Shown piece after piece: positions 27,093 through 35,419 of a stretch of DNA of 64,000 bases. Positions within the stretch are counted from its first letter, which is position 1. Each line of letters opens with the position of its first letter. The stretch spans positions 1-64,000 of the forward strand of contig NZ_JACHLR010000006.1 of NCBI RefSeq assembly GCF_014204535.1, given 5' to 3'. The position numbers were made by a program, and so were the translations under genes. Source of the DNA: Novosphingobium chloroacetimidivorans (GTDB lineage: Bacteria; Pseudomonadota; Alphaproteobacteria; Sphingomonadales; Sphingomonadaceae). The notes beneath the pieces are model-generated. The model was not told the DNA's origin. It ran no database searches and worked only from the letters and a program-made list of their open reading frames with translations.

Positions 27093-27983
27093 ATGCCGAT
27101 GCACCACGAACCGATCGCCGCCCGCTCCTGGCTGTTCGCACCGGGCGACAGCGAGAAGAAGATGACCAAGGCGACCGAGGGCGAGGCCGACATCGTCCTC
27201 ATCGACCTGGAAGACGCCGTAGCGCTCGAAAGCAAGGCGGCCGCGCGCCCGATGGTGCATGACTTCATCAAGGCGCACCCCGAGCAGCGCCATCGCTTGT
27301 GGGTGCGGATCAACCCGCTCGACGGGCCGCACACCCTGGCCGATCTCGCGGCGGTGATGCCGGCGCGCCCCGGCGGGATCATGCTGCCCAAGGTCTATGG
27401 CCGGCAGGATGTGGAAACGCTGGACAAGTACCTGGAGGCGCTGGAAGTCGCCAACGGCATCGCGCAGGGCTCAACCCCGGTGATCGTGCTCGTCACCGAG
27501 ACGGCCGAGGGCATGTTCCATTGCGGCGACTACAAGGGCGCGCCGCGGGTGGTGGCGCTGACCTGGGGCGCGGAGGATCTGGCGGACTCGATCGGCGCCT
27601 CGTCCAACCGCAACCCGGACGGCTCCTACGCCTTCACTTACGAACTGGCGCGCAGCTTCTGCCTGATGGGCGCGGCGACCGCCGGAGTGACCGCGATCGA
27701 GACCATCAGCGCCGACTTCAAGGACCTCGATGCCCTGCGCGAGCGCGCCGAGAAGGTACGGCGCGACGGCTATCGCGGCATGATGGCGATCCACCCGGCG
27801 CAAGTGCCGGTGATCAACGCCGCCTTCACCCCCAGCGAGGCGGAGATCGCCGAGGCGCAGGAGATCGTCGACGTGTTCGCCGCCAATCCCGGCGTCGGCG
27901 CAATCGGGTGGAAGGGCGGCATGCTCGACCGGCCCTATCTGGCGCGGGCCGAGCGCGTATTGAGGCAGGTGGGCAGGGCTTGA
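27093..27983 (+). CDS. CitE-like CoA ester lyase (HpcH/HpaI aldolase family)
   Basis: 296 residues. The Mg2+ and CoA-ester site is built from SWLFAPGDSEKKM, VLIDLEDAVALESK, RINPLDGPHT, VTETAEGMFH and WGAEDLADSIGA, in the order usual for malyl-, citramalyl- and methylmalyl-CoA lyases; the C-terminal MMAIHPAQVPVINAAF is typical. It would cleave a 3-hydroxy or 3-hydroxy-3-methyl acyl-CoA into acetyl-CoA and an oxo-acid or aldehyde. GGGAG precedes the ATG. It lies 13 bases before the Cat1-type CoA-transferase, a pairing also known from (S)-citramalyl-CoA pathways. Confidence 0.9.
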   Translation: MPMHHEPIAARSWLFAPGDSEKKMTKATEGEADIVLIDLEDAVALESKAAARPMVHDFIKAHPEQRHRLWVRINPLDGPHTLADLAAVMPARPGGIMLPKVYGRQDVETLDKYLEALEVANGIAQGSTPVIVLVTETAEGMFHCGDYKGAPRVVALTWGAEDLADSIGASSNRNPDGSYAFTYELARSFCLMGAATAGVTAIETISADFKDLDALRERAEKVRRDGYRGMMAIHPAQVPVINAAFTPSEAEIAEAQEIVDVFAANPGVGAIGWKGGMLDRPYLARAERVLRQVGRA

Positions 27984-27996
27984 GGCGTTCGGCGCC

Positions 27997-29271
27997 ATGA
28001 CGCCCGAACAGCTCGATCTATCGCGATACCTGCGTCGCGGCGACCGGATCGTCCTCGGCCAGGCTTGTGGCGAGCCCACGACGCTGGTCGAGGCCCTGAT
28101 CGAACAAGGCGCTGCCATCGGTGAACTCGGGGCATTCATCGCCACCAGCTTTTCCGGCCTGTTCACGCCGGAGACGGCAGGCGCCTTTCGCTTGTCCTCG
28201 ATGGGCGCGATCGGCGCGCTGCGGACGATGACCAAGGCCGATCGAGATGGCAGGGGCCTCCTCGACATCATCCCGATACACGTCAGCCAGATCGCGCCGC
28301 TGATCGCCCGGGGCGCGATGCCGTGCGACGTTGCGATGATCCAGGTGAGCCCCGCCGATGCGCAGGGCAACCACTCGTGCGGCCTGATCAGCGACTACGT
28401 GCGGGCAGCGGTCGACAAGGCGCGCGTGGTCATCGCCGAGGTCAACGAGCAAGTCCCCTACGTGCCCGGCGAGCTGATCCCGGCTTCCGCCATCGACGTC
28501 GCCGTGCAGGTCAGCCGCATGCCGGTCGAGGTCGCGCCCGCCAGCATCGGCCCCACCGACGAGGCGATTGCACGCTTCTGCGCCGAGTACATCGGCGACG
28601 GCTCGGTCATCCAGACCGGCGTCGGTGCGGTGCCCGATGCGATCCTGCGCCTGCTGCTCGACCGCCGGGACCTGGGCGTGCACTCCGGCATGCTGGGTGA
28701 TGGTCTGGTAGACCTAGCCGAAGCCGGCGTGCTGACGAACGCGCGCAAGGAGATCGACCGCGGCGTCTCGATCAACGGCGCGCTGATCGGAACGCGGCGG
28801 CTCTACGACTGGGCGGCGAACAACCCGGCGATCCGAATGACGCCGACCTGCTACACCCACGATGCCGGCGTGCTCGGCCAGCTCTCGCGCCTCGTCACGA
28901 TCAACTCCGCGCTGGAGGTCGACCTGACCGGCCAGGTCAACGCCGAGCAGTCCGGCGCCTCGTACCTGGGCGGCACCGGAGGTCAGGTCGACTTCGTGCG
29001 CGCCGGGGCTCGCTCGCCGGGCGGCGCGTCGCTGATGGTGCTGAGCGCCACGGCCAAGGGCGGGACGATCAGCAAGATCGTACCCCAGCTCTCCGGGCCG
29101 GTGACCTCGGCGCGAACCGAGGTCGACGTGGTCGTCACCGAGTACGGCGCCGCCGAGCTCAAGGGCCAGACCCTGGCCGAGCGCGCCCGCCGTCTCGTCG
29201 CCATCGCCCATCCGGACTTCCGCGCGGAACTGGACCGCACCGCCTTCGAGATCGCGAAGAGAGGCTTCTGA
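27997..29271 (+). CDS. Acetyl-CoA hydrolase/4-hydroxybutyrate CoA-transferase family protein (Cat1 type)
   Basis: 424 residues in two NagB/RpiA-like domains. The catalytic Glu is in INSALEVDLTGQVNAEQSG, the signature of class I transferases of this family. DGSVIQTGVGAVPDAIL and GGTGGQVDFVRAGARSPGG shape the CoA site. Relatives include succinyl-CoA:acetate transferase, 4-hydroxybutyrate CoA-transferase and the Yersinia itaconate CoA-transferase. It sits between the CitE-like lyase and a crotonase with gaps of 13 bases and 1 base, so the three are one operon. It likely activates the pathway acid at the cost of another CoA ester. Confidence 0.92.
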   Translation: MTPEQLDLSRYLRRGDRIVLGQACGEPTTLVEALIEQGAAIGELGAFIATSFSGLFTPETAGAFRLSSMGAIGALRTMTKADRDGRGLLDIIPIHVSQIAPLIARGAMPCDVAMIQVSPADAQGNHSCGLISDYVRAAVDKARVVIAEVNEQVPYVPGELIPASAIDVAVQVSRMPVEVAPASIGPTDEAIARFCAEYIGDGSVIQTGVGAVPDAILRLLLDRRDLGVHSGMLGDGLVDLAEAGVLTNARKEIDRGVSINGALIGTRRLYDWAANNPAIRMTPTCYTHDAGVLGQLSRLVTINSALEVDLTGQVNAEQSGASYLGGTGGQVDFVRAGARSPGGASLMVLSATAKGGTISKIVPQLSGPVTSARTEVDVVVTEYGAAELKGQTLAERARRLVAIAHPDFRAELDRTAFEIAKRGF

Positions 29272-29272
29272 C

Positions 29273-30040
29273 ATGACCGACGCCGTCCGGTTCGACGCCC
29301 GCCCCGATGGCATCGCCGTCATCACCATCGATCGTCCGGAAACCCGCAATGCGCTCGGCCACGATGTCCGCGAAGGCCTGCGCGCGGCCTGGGAGCGCTT
29401 CGAGAGCGACCCGGCCCTGCGCATCGCCATCCTGACCGGTGCGGGCAACCAGGCCTTCTGCGCCGGTGGTGACCTCAAGGAGATGGTCGAGACCGGCATG
29501 GCCGTCCCGCCGCGCGACATGTTCCCGGTGCCCTACGACACGATCGAACTGACCAAGCCGACTATCGCCGCGGTGAACGGGCATGCCTTCGCGGGCGGCT
29601 GGATGATCGCCCAGGCCTGCGACTTGTGCGTCGCCAGCACCAACGCCAAGTTCGCCATTTCCGAGGTCAAGGTCGGCCGCGGCGTGCCCTGGGCGGCGCC
29701 GCTGATCCACATGATCCCGCAGCGGATCTTCATGGAGATCGTCCTCACCGGCAAGCCGATCGACGCCCGGCGTGCCTACGAGATCGGCCTGGTCAACCGC
29801 CTGGCCGAGCCGGGCGGTGCCCTGGATGCGGCAATCGCGCTGGCCCACGAAGTGCTCGAAGGCGCGCCGTTGTCGGTCAAGGCGGCGCGCGAGACGGTCA
29901 TGCTATCGACCGAGATGGGCCGCTCCGCCGCGCTCCAGGCCGCCCGTGCAGCGCACGACCTGGCTTATCGCTCGCACGATGCTCAGGAAGGTCCACGTGC
30001 CTTTGCCGAGAAGCGCAAGCCTGAGTGGCAGGGGCGCTGA
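29273..30040 (+). CDS. Enoyl-CoA hydratase/isomerase (crotonase) family protein
   Basis: 255 residues. The oxyanion hole is formed by AFCAGGDLKEM and GHAFAGGWMIAQACDLCVAS, and ITIDRPETRNAL is the usual N-terminal motif. The second catalytic Glu region reads SEVKVGRGVPWAA; the first Glu position (GAE...) is occupied by a Trp (FAGGWMI), so simple hydratase activity is uncertain and an isomerase or other crotonase reaction is possible. It starts one base after the CoA-transferase stop and ends the rightward operon, converging with the second MFS gene. Confidence 0.9.
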   Translation: MTDAVRFDARPDGIAVITIDRPETRNALGHDVREGLRAAWERFESDPALRIAILTGAGNQAFCAGGDLKEMVETGMAVPPRDMFPVPYDTIELTKPTIAAVNGHAFAGGWMIAQACDLCVASTNAKFAISEVKVGRGVPWAAPLIHMIPQRIFMEIVLTGKPIDARRAYEIGLVNRLAEPGGALDAAIALAHEVLEGAPLSVKAARETVMLSTEMGRSAALQAARAAHDLAYRSHDAQEGPRAFAEKRKPEWQGR

Positions 30041-30062
30041 CGCAAAGCCGTAAGGCCCGGCT

Positions 30063-31328
30063 TCAAGCCTGGCCCGTCCCGACGACGCCGGGCACCGGGA
30101 TGCCTTCCTCGATCATCCTTGCCGCGGCATCCGGCTCGTGGCCGCGGCGCAGGAGCAGGATCGAGGATGCGCCGACGAGCACGGCAAAGCCCACGATCGT
30201 CAGGTACAGCTCGTAGCCGCCGGTCCGCGCCAGCGTATAGCTGAGCAGCACCGCTCCGCCCGCGGTGGAAAACGACATGGCGGCCGTCAACAGCCCCAAG
30301 GTCGAACTGTAGACCTCCACGCCGAAATGGCGCGCCACCAGGTAGGCGATGATGTCCCCTTCGGCCCCGAACGCGAAGCCCAGGCAGAACACGGCGAGGG
30401 TAATCACGGCGGGCGTGTCGAAGCTGGACGCGAGCAGGAACAGGCCGACGCATGGCAGCGCCAGGCCGACGAACGAGGTCAGGTAGACGTTGAAGCGGTC
30501 GAGCGCGACGCCGGTCACGAAGCGACCCGCCAGCATGCCGACCGAAACGGCGCTCAACATCACGGCGGCGCCTTCCCCGGTGATCCCGTTGGCCAGGAGC
30601 AGGAACTTGAGCTGAACCAGTATGATGGTCTGCGGCAGGTTGCACAGCAGCATGGCGAGCAGCATGATCCAGAACGCCGGTGTGCGGAAGATCACCGGAT
30701 AGTCCTGGCGCGCCGTGCGCCTGGATGTGCTCGTCGCCGTGCCCGCTTTCGCTCGGTCGGGCGGCAGCAGCAGGAAGGTGACCAGGCCGGCGATCGCGGT
30801 GGCAACGGCCACCGCCTGGTAAGCGGCGCGCCACCCGTTGGCCTCTACAAAGGCGTTGAGGACCGGTCCGATGACGATGCCCGCCAGCGCCGGTCCGGAG
30901 GCCACGATCGCCAGGGCCAGCCCGCGCGCCTGGACGACGTTCTGCACGGCGGCGCGTGTGTAGACGGTGGATGTGGTGGTGACGCACAGGAGGCTCTGCA
31001 GCGAGAAGATGACTGCATAGACCCACATGTCCGCGCCCATCATGCTGTAGGCGAGATAGATCAGCGGCAGGGTGACCTGGCCGATCAGCGCGGTCTTGCG
31101 CACGCCGATCGTATCGGCAAGCCGCCCCACGAACGGGAAGACGAAGGACATCAGCAAGGCCAGACTGCCGATCATCGCGAAGTCGGCCTTGGACCATCCG
31201 GTGTCCGCGACCAGCGTGGGCACGATGGTGCTGGTGATCACGCCCACCACGGACATGCCGCTGCCCATGCCGATGGTGGCCGCCAGGAGCGGCCTCCAGT
31301 TGCGTGCCAGCTCTGCGAAGTAGCTCAT
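30063..31328 (-). CDS. MFS transporter (second of three related carriers)
   Basis: 421 residues, twelve helices. The loop motif is GRLADTIGVRK. It shares the N-terminal SYxxxLxxNWRPLLAA, the TARQDY central loop and the late GAEGDIIAYLVARHFG signature with the carrier at 18162, and the last of these also with the one at 38700. It converges on the crotonase gene, 22 bases away. Import of an acid or aromatic acid used by the neighbouring CoA enzymes is inferred. Confidence 0.88.
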   Translation of the reverse strand: MSYFAELARNWRPLLAATIGMGSGMSVVGVITSTIVPTLVADTGWSKADFAMIGSLALLMSFVFPFVGRLADTIGVRKTALIGQVTLPLIYLAYSMMGADMWVYAVIFSLQSLLCVTTTSTVYTRAAVQNVVQARGLALAIVASGPALAGIVIGPVLNAFVEANGWRAAYQAVAVATAIAGLVTFLLLPPDRAKAGTATSTSRRTARQDYPVIFRTPAFWIMLLAMLLCNLPQTIILVQLKFLLLANGITGEGAAVMLSAVSVGMLAGRFVTGVALDRFNVYLTSFVGLALPCVGLFLLASSFDTPAVITLAVFCLGFAFGAEGDIIAYLVARHFGVEVYSSTLGLLTAAMSFSTAGGAVLLSYTLARTGGYELYLTIVGFAVLVGASSILLLRRGHEPDAAARMIEEGIPVPGVVGTGQA

Positions 31329-31523
31329 CGATCATCCTCTGCGTGCCGGTGCGCGAGCATGCTCACGCTCGTAATCTCTGGCGAATTCTCTGGCCGGTGT
31401 TCTGGGCAGGCGCGGCGGCGGCGTCTACCCCGATTGTCGGTCCGGACGCCCATCGCGCAAGTGCACAACGCCCACGCGAAGTTCGCGATGACGCGCGGTG
31501 AACTCGCCTCTACAGCGCTGCGC

Positions 31524-32711
31524 ATGTCCTTCGTTCCGCAAACCCATGACGCCATCATCCTGGGCGCCGGTGCCGCTGGCCTCATGTGCGCGGCCATCGC
31601 CGGGCAACGGGGACGGCGCGTGCTGCTGCTCGATCATGCGCCGGAGGTGGGGCGCAAGATCGTGATCTCGGGTGGAGGGCGGTGCAACTTCACCAACCTG
31701 CACACCGCGCCCGATCGCTACCTCTCGCAGAATCCGCACTTCGCCCGCTCTGCGCTCAGCCGGTACACCGCGCTCGACTTCCTGGCGCTGGTGGAGCGGT
31801 ACGACATCGCCTGGCACGAAAAGACGCTGGGGCAGCTGTTCTGCGACGGTTCGGCACGTCAGATCGTCGCCATGCTGCTGGCGGAGTGCGCGAAGGGCGC
31901 GGTGGAGGTGCGGTGCGAGGCGCCGATCTCGGGCGTGACGCATGGCGACGGTCTGTTCGCGGTCTCGCATTCGGGAGGCGCGGAGGCGAAGGCGCCGGCG
32001 CTGGTGATCGCCACGGGTGGACCCTCGATCCCGAAGATGGGGGCGACCGGCTTCGCCTACGACCTGGCGCGGCAGTTCGGCCTCAAGGTGGTGCAGCCGC
32101 GGCCCGCGCTGGTGCCGCTGACGCTGCCGGCCGAGGAGGCGCTGTTCCGCGAGCTTTCGGGTGTCAGCACGCCGGTGCGGGCGCGCTCGGGCAAGGTCGG
32201 TTTCGACGAGGCGGCCCTGTTCACCCATCGCGGGCTGTCGGGCCCGGCGATCCTGCAGGTCTCCAGCTACTGGCAGCACGGGGAGGAGGTCGGGATCGAC
32301 TTCGTGCCCGAGGCGGATGCGGGCTGGCTGGTCGCGGCCAAGCGGGCACGGCCCAAGGCTTCGCTGCGGCGGGTGCTGGAGGAGGCGTTGCCGTCGCGGC
32401 TGGCGGACGTGTTGGCCGAGCGCGTCGGCCTTGCGGGCGATCTCGGCAACGTGGGCGACAAGGCGCTGGCGGCGGCAGAGGCCCGGCTGGCGGACTGGCG
32501 CTTCCGCCCCGACGGCAGCGAAGGGTTCGCCAAGGCCGAGGTGACCGCCGGCGGGATCGACACGCGCGGGCTCTCGTCCAAGACGATGGAGGCGGTCAAG
32601 GTGCCGGGGCTCTACGCCATCGGCGAGGCGGTGGACGTCACCGGATGGCTGGGGGGCTACAACTTCCAGTGGGCCTGGGCCAGCGGCGTCGCGGCCGGGC
32701 AGGCGGTTTAG
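31524..32711 (+). CDS. HI0933/YhiN-like FAD-dependent oxidoreductase (aminoacetone oxidase family)
   Basis: 395 residues. The FAD Rossmann loop is AIILGAGAAGLMCAAIAGQRG, then KIVISGGGRCNFTN, which is diagnostic of the HI0933-like group. The C-terminal AEVTAGGIDTRGLSSKTMEAVKVPGLYAIGEAVDVTGWLGGYNFQWAWASG is the second signature. The biochemical role of these flavoproteins is mostly unknown. I chose the ATG at 31524, 17 residues before the glycine-rich loop; an upstream ATG at 31488 is possible. It is divergent from the second MFS gene. Not obviously part of the catabolic region. Confidence 0.88.
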   Translation: MSFVPQTHDAIILGAGAAGLMCAAIAGQRGRRVLLLDHAPEVGRKIVISGGGRCNFTNLHTAPDRYLSQNPHFARSALSRYTALDFLALVERYDIAWHEKTLGQLFCDGSARQIVAMLLAECAKGAVEVRCEAPISGVTHGDGLFAVSHSGGAEAKAPALVIATGGPSIPKMGATGFAYDLARQFGLKVVQPRPALVPLTLPAEEALFRELSGVSTPVRARSGKVGFDEAALFTHRGLSGPAILQVSSYWQHGEEVGIDFVPEADAGWLVAAKRARPKASLRRVLEEALPSRLADVLAERVGLAGDLGNVGDKALAAAEARLADWRFRPDGSEGFAKAEVTAGGIDTRGLSSKTMEAVKVPGLYAIGEAVDVTGWLGGYNFQWAWASGVAAGQAV

Positions 32712-32734
32712 GTACTCTCGGTACGGGGAGGGGG

Positions 32735-32885
32735 TGTCCTCCCCGGCACGGGGAGGGGGACCGCGCGCAGCGTGGTGGAGGGGAGTCTCGGCACCTCCAG
32801 ACCTTGCCGGCAAGGGCGCCTGAGGACGCGAGTCCCCACCACCCCTCGCTGCGCGAGCGGTCCCCCTCCCCGCATCGGGGAGGAC
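32735..32885 (+). repeat. Dispersed intergenic repeat, family 1, copy B
   Basis: Opens with a TCCTCCCCGG hairpin, then GTGGTGGAGGGGAGTCTCGGC, and ends with GAGGACGCGA, TCCCCACCACC and a closing CCCCTCCCCG/CGGGGAGGA hairpin. The central 25-30 bases differ from copies A and C, while both flanks are nearly identical. Confidence 0.75.
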
Positions 32886-32891
32886 AGCCCA

Positions 32892-33034
32892 GATCCTCCC
32901 CTGCAAGGGGAGGTGGCAGACGCGAAGCGGCTGACGGAGGGGTGTCAGCGCTGGCGGAGTGCTCGACCGTGAGGGTTACACCCCTCCACCACTCACTGCG
33001 TGAGCGGTCCCCCTCCCCTTGCAGGGGAGGATCT
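32892..33034 (+). repeat. Dispersed intergenic repeat, family 2, copy 1
   Basis: Opens GATCCTCCCCTGCAAGGGG, continues AGGTGGCAGACGCGAAGCG and GACGGAGGGGTGTC, then has GTTACACCCCTCC and closes with CCCTCCCCTTGCAGGGGAGG. The GGAGGGGTGTC and ACACCCCTCC parts can pair, giving a three-hairpin fold. The second copy is at 48999-49120. Confidence 0.75.
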
Positions 33035-33440
33035 AAGAAGCTGCAAGGGGAGGAGTTGGGCACAACTCGACCTCCGCCGGCGAACGCGGATTTACGCCAA
33101 AAGGAAAGTCTCACGACGGACGTGCGGCCGGCGCGGCCTGGCGCGACAGGCTTGGCTCGGGTTCCGGTGTGCGAACGGCTGGCGGAGGAACACGCAAGCG
33201 TGCCGCCAACTCGGCCTTGTTGGTGCGAAGCGCCGGCGGGCAAGGCTCGCGGGAACTGTGCCGGCTCCGGGCTGGAAGTGCAGTGTGTCGCCTCCAGGCG
33301 GGATAAGGCTTCGCAACTGGGGTGCAGGCGCCCGTCTCTAGGCGCCGGCCGCATGGTGCGGGGCTGGTCGAGCGATGCACCGCTCACCCGCACCCGCCGT
33401 GTACCGAAAGCCAAGCTTTCACCTGGCTCCAGTGCTGCGG

Positions 33441-33469
33441 CATATAACCTAAACGGTTCTAAATGTCAA
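33441..33469 (-). promoter_or_regulatory. Strong sigma70-like promoter with no gene downstream
   Basis: On the minus strand TTGACA (33464-33469) is followed by exactly 17 bases and TATATG (33441-33446). The spacer holds AACCGTTTAGGTT, an AACC/GGTT dyad that could be an operator. The local AT content stands out from its surroundings. It fires leftward, away from the monooxygenase gene, into about 700 bases without a convincing ORF. Confidence 0.55.
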
Positions 33470-33472
33470 GCT

Positions 33473-33504
33473 TTCCGATCCGCCCGTTCCAGAGCGGATC
33501 GGAA
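33473..33504 (-). terminator. Hairpin after the BVMO gene
   Basis: TTCCGATCCGC (33473-33483) and GCGGATCGGAA (33494-33504) form an 11-bp perfect stem with a 10-base loop, 10 bases beyond the monooxygenase stop. There is no T-run. The promoter at 33441-33469 begins directly after it. Confidence 0.65.
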
Positions 33505-33514
33505 GAGCACGGCA

Positions 33515-35347
33515 TCAGGCGTCCAGGCGCATGCCGGGCATGTCGCCGGCCTGACGCCAGCTTTCGATCTTGCGCTGCCAGTCGTCCCAGCCTGGACCCC
33601 AGCCGCGGAACAGGAACCACTTGGCAGCCTTGTCGCCGTCGTTGGTGAAGTAGCTGGGGGTGCATTCATTGAGCACCATCGAGAGGTCGAGTTCCTTCTC
33701 GCGGAACTCCTTCACGTAGGCTTCCATGCCTTCGCGCGTCGGCTCGACAGCCTTGATGCCGCGATTGTGCGCCTGGGCGATGATCCATGCGGCGTGGCGC
33801 GCCTGTTCGCCGAACTGGACGGTGGTGTTGCCGTTCAGGCCGCCCTGGATGTAGCCGGTGAAGTACATGTTCGGAAAATGATGCGTCATGTTCCCGTTCA
33901 ATGTCAGCGGGCCATCGGCCCAGTGATCGTAGATCGACACGCCGTCACGGCCTTCGATCTGCTCGATCCCCCAGCGGCGCTTGAGGTCGCTGGTGACTTC
34001 GAAGCCGGAGGCGAAGATCATGCAGTCGATCTCGTACTCCTGGCCGTCCTGGATGAAGCCGTTCTCGGTCATCGCTTCCAGCCCGGCGGTCTTCGACACG
34101 TCGATCAGCTTGACGTTGGGCCGGTTGAACGTGGGATAGTAGTCGTTGTTCGACAGCGGCCGCTTGCACATGAAGCGGTAGTAGGGCTTGAGCGCCTCGG
34201 CCGTCTCCGGATCCTCGACGATGGATTCCACCCGCTTGCGCAGGCGTTCCATGACGCGGAAGTCCATGACTTCGCGGCGTTGCATGAACTCGTTGAAGTC
34301 GATCTGCGGCCAGCCGTCTTCCTCAAGCTCGGCGTTGAGGTTGCGGTTGATCTCGGTCCAGATGTCGCAGATCAGATCCTTGTCGCCCGGCGGAATGATC
34401 TCGTTGGCGGCGCGCAGGAAGTTGGTCTGGCGCTCGGCCTGCCAGCCGGGCTTGAGCGACGCCGCCCATTCCTGGTCCGTCGGCGGATTGGGCCGCTCGT
34501 CCACGCTGGAGGGCGTGCGCTGGATCACGTACAGCTGCTTGGCGTACTTGCCGAGGTACGGCACCGCCTGGATCGAGGTGGCGCCGGTGCCCAGGATGGC
34601 GACGCGCTTGTCGGCCAGCTTGTCCAGCACCGGGTTGCCCCACTCGCCGCCGGTGTACTCGAAGTCCCACCGGCTGGTGTGGAACATCTTGCCCTTGAAC
34701 TTGTGCAGGCCCGGCATCGACGGGAACTTGGGCGTGGAAAGCGTGCCGCCGCACATGATGACGTGCTGGGCGCGGATCGTGTCGCCGCGATTGGTGGCGA
34801 TGCGATAGCGCTTGATGCTCTCATCCCACTGGATCGCGGTGATCTCGGTGTGGAGCAGCGCCTTGTCGCGGAACTCGAACTTGTCGACGATTGTCTGGAT
34901 GTAGTCGTAGATTTCCTTGCCGTCGGCGAACTTCTTGGAGGGCAGGGTGCCCATTTCCTCAAGCAGCGGCAGGTAGCAGTAGGCGTCGTTGTCGCACTGG
35001 ATGCCCGGGTAGCGGTTCCAGTACCAGGTGCCGCCGAAGCCGCCGGCATGCTCTATATGGCGGAAGTCGGTGATGCCGGCCCGGGTCAGGTGGAAACCCG
35101 CCAGAACGCCGGTCCAGCCCGCGCCCAGGATCGCGACCTCGATATCCTCGTCCACGGCATCGCGCGGGACGACGGGGGTGAAGGGATCATGCTCGCGGGT
35201 GTCGTGGACCAGATGATCCTCCGGCGCGGCATAGTTGCCGCCGACCTTGGAGGGCATGCGCTTGTCACGCTCGGCCGCGTACTTGGCCTTCAGCGCCGGG
35301 ATGTCGATTTCCTCGGGCGCGGGTACGATCGATTTCAGGCAGTTCAT
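33515..35347 (-). CDS. Flavin-dependent Baeyer-Villiger-type monooxygenase
   Basis: About 610 residues. The first Rossmann loop is AILGAGWTGVLAGFHL near residue 75, and the second (NADPH) is VAILGTGATSIQAVPYL. Between them FKGKMFHTSRWD matches the BVMO fingerprint FxGxxxHxxxW[P/D]. GGTWYWNRYPGIQCD is typical of cyclohexanone- and steroid/aryl-ketone-type BVMOs. The long N-terminal extension is also seen in that branch. The start may be ATG 35347 or GTG 35359. It inserts oxygen next to a ketone, using NADPH and FAD. It follows the SDR gene on the same strand by 72 bases; an SDR (alcohol to ketone) and BVMO (ketone to ester) would work in sequence. Confidence 0.9.
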   Translation of the reverse strand: MNCLKSIVPAPEEIDIPALKAKYAAERDKRMPSKVGGNYAAPEDHLVHDTREHDPFTPVVPRDAVDEDIEVAILGAGWTGVLAGFHLTRAGITDFRHIEHAGGFGGTWYWNRYPGIQCDNDAYCYLPLLEEMGTLPSKKFADGKEIYDYIQTIVDKFEFRDKALLHTEITAIQWDESIKRYRIATNRGDTIRAQHVIMCGGTLSTPKFPSMPGLHKFKGKMFHTSRWDFEYTGGEWGNPVLDKLADKRVAILGTGATSIQAVPYLGKYAKQLYVIQRTPSSVDERPNPPTDQEWAASLKPGWQAERQTNFLRAANEIIPPGDKDLICDIWTEINRNLNAELEEDGWPQIDFNEFMQRREVMDFRVMERLRKRVESIVEDPETAEALKPYYRFMCKRPLSNNDYYPTFNRPNVKLIDVSKTAGLEAMTENGFIQDGQEYEIDCMIFASGFEVTSDLKRRWGIEQIEGRDGVSIYDHWADGPLTLNGNMTHHFPNMYFTGYIQGGLNGNTTVQFGEQARHAAWIIAQAHNRGIKAVEPTREGMEAYVKEFREKELDLSMVLNECTPSYFTNDGDKAAKWFLFRGWGPGWDDWQRKIESWRQAGDMPGMRLDA

Positions 35348-35419
35348 GTCCGATCCCACTCTTTCCTGGCTGCGCCAAACCCAGGCAGCGGCCTTGATGC
35401 GAGAGATAGTCTCGCGGCG

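Larger units (their letters stand above)
32712..33514. other. Gene-free 800-base stretch: two repeat elements plus an orphan promoter
   Basis: From 32735 to 33034 it is a family 1 copy followed by a family 2 copy (listed separately). From about 33060 to 33430 the sequence is not repetitive within the window and I see no supported gene; small minus-strand frames (for example 33111-33380) have no family resemblance. A strong sigma70-like promoter at 33441-33469 points left into this region, so an untranslated RNA is possible. A hairpin at 33473-33504 ends the monooxygenase transcript. Confidence 0.6.

Noticed and set aside
33111..33380. 89-codon minus-strand frame downstream of the orphan promoter
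   Set aside because: Pro/Arg-rich and lacking a ribosome site or motif. The promoter is reported, but this frame is not supported as its product.
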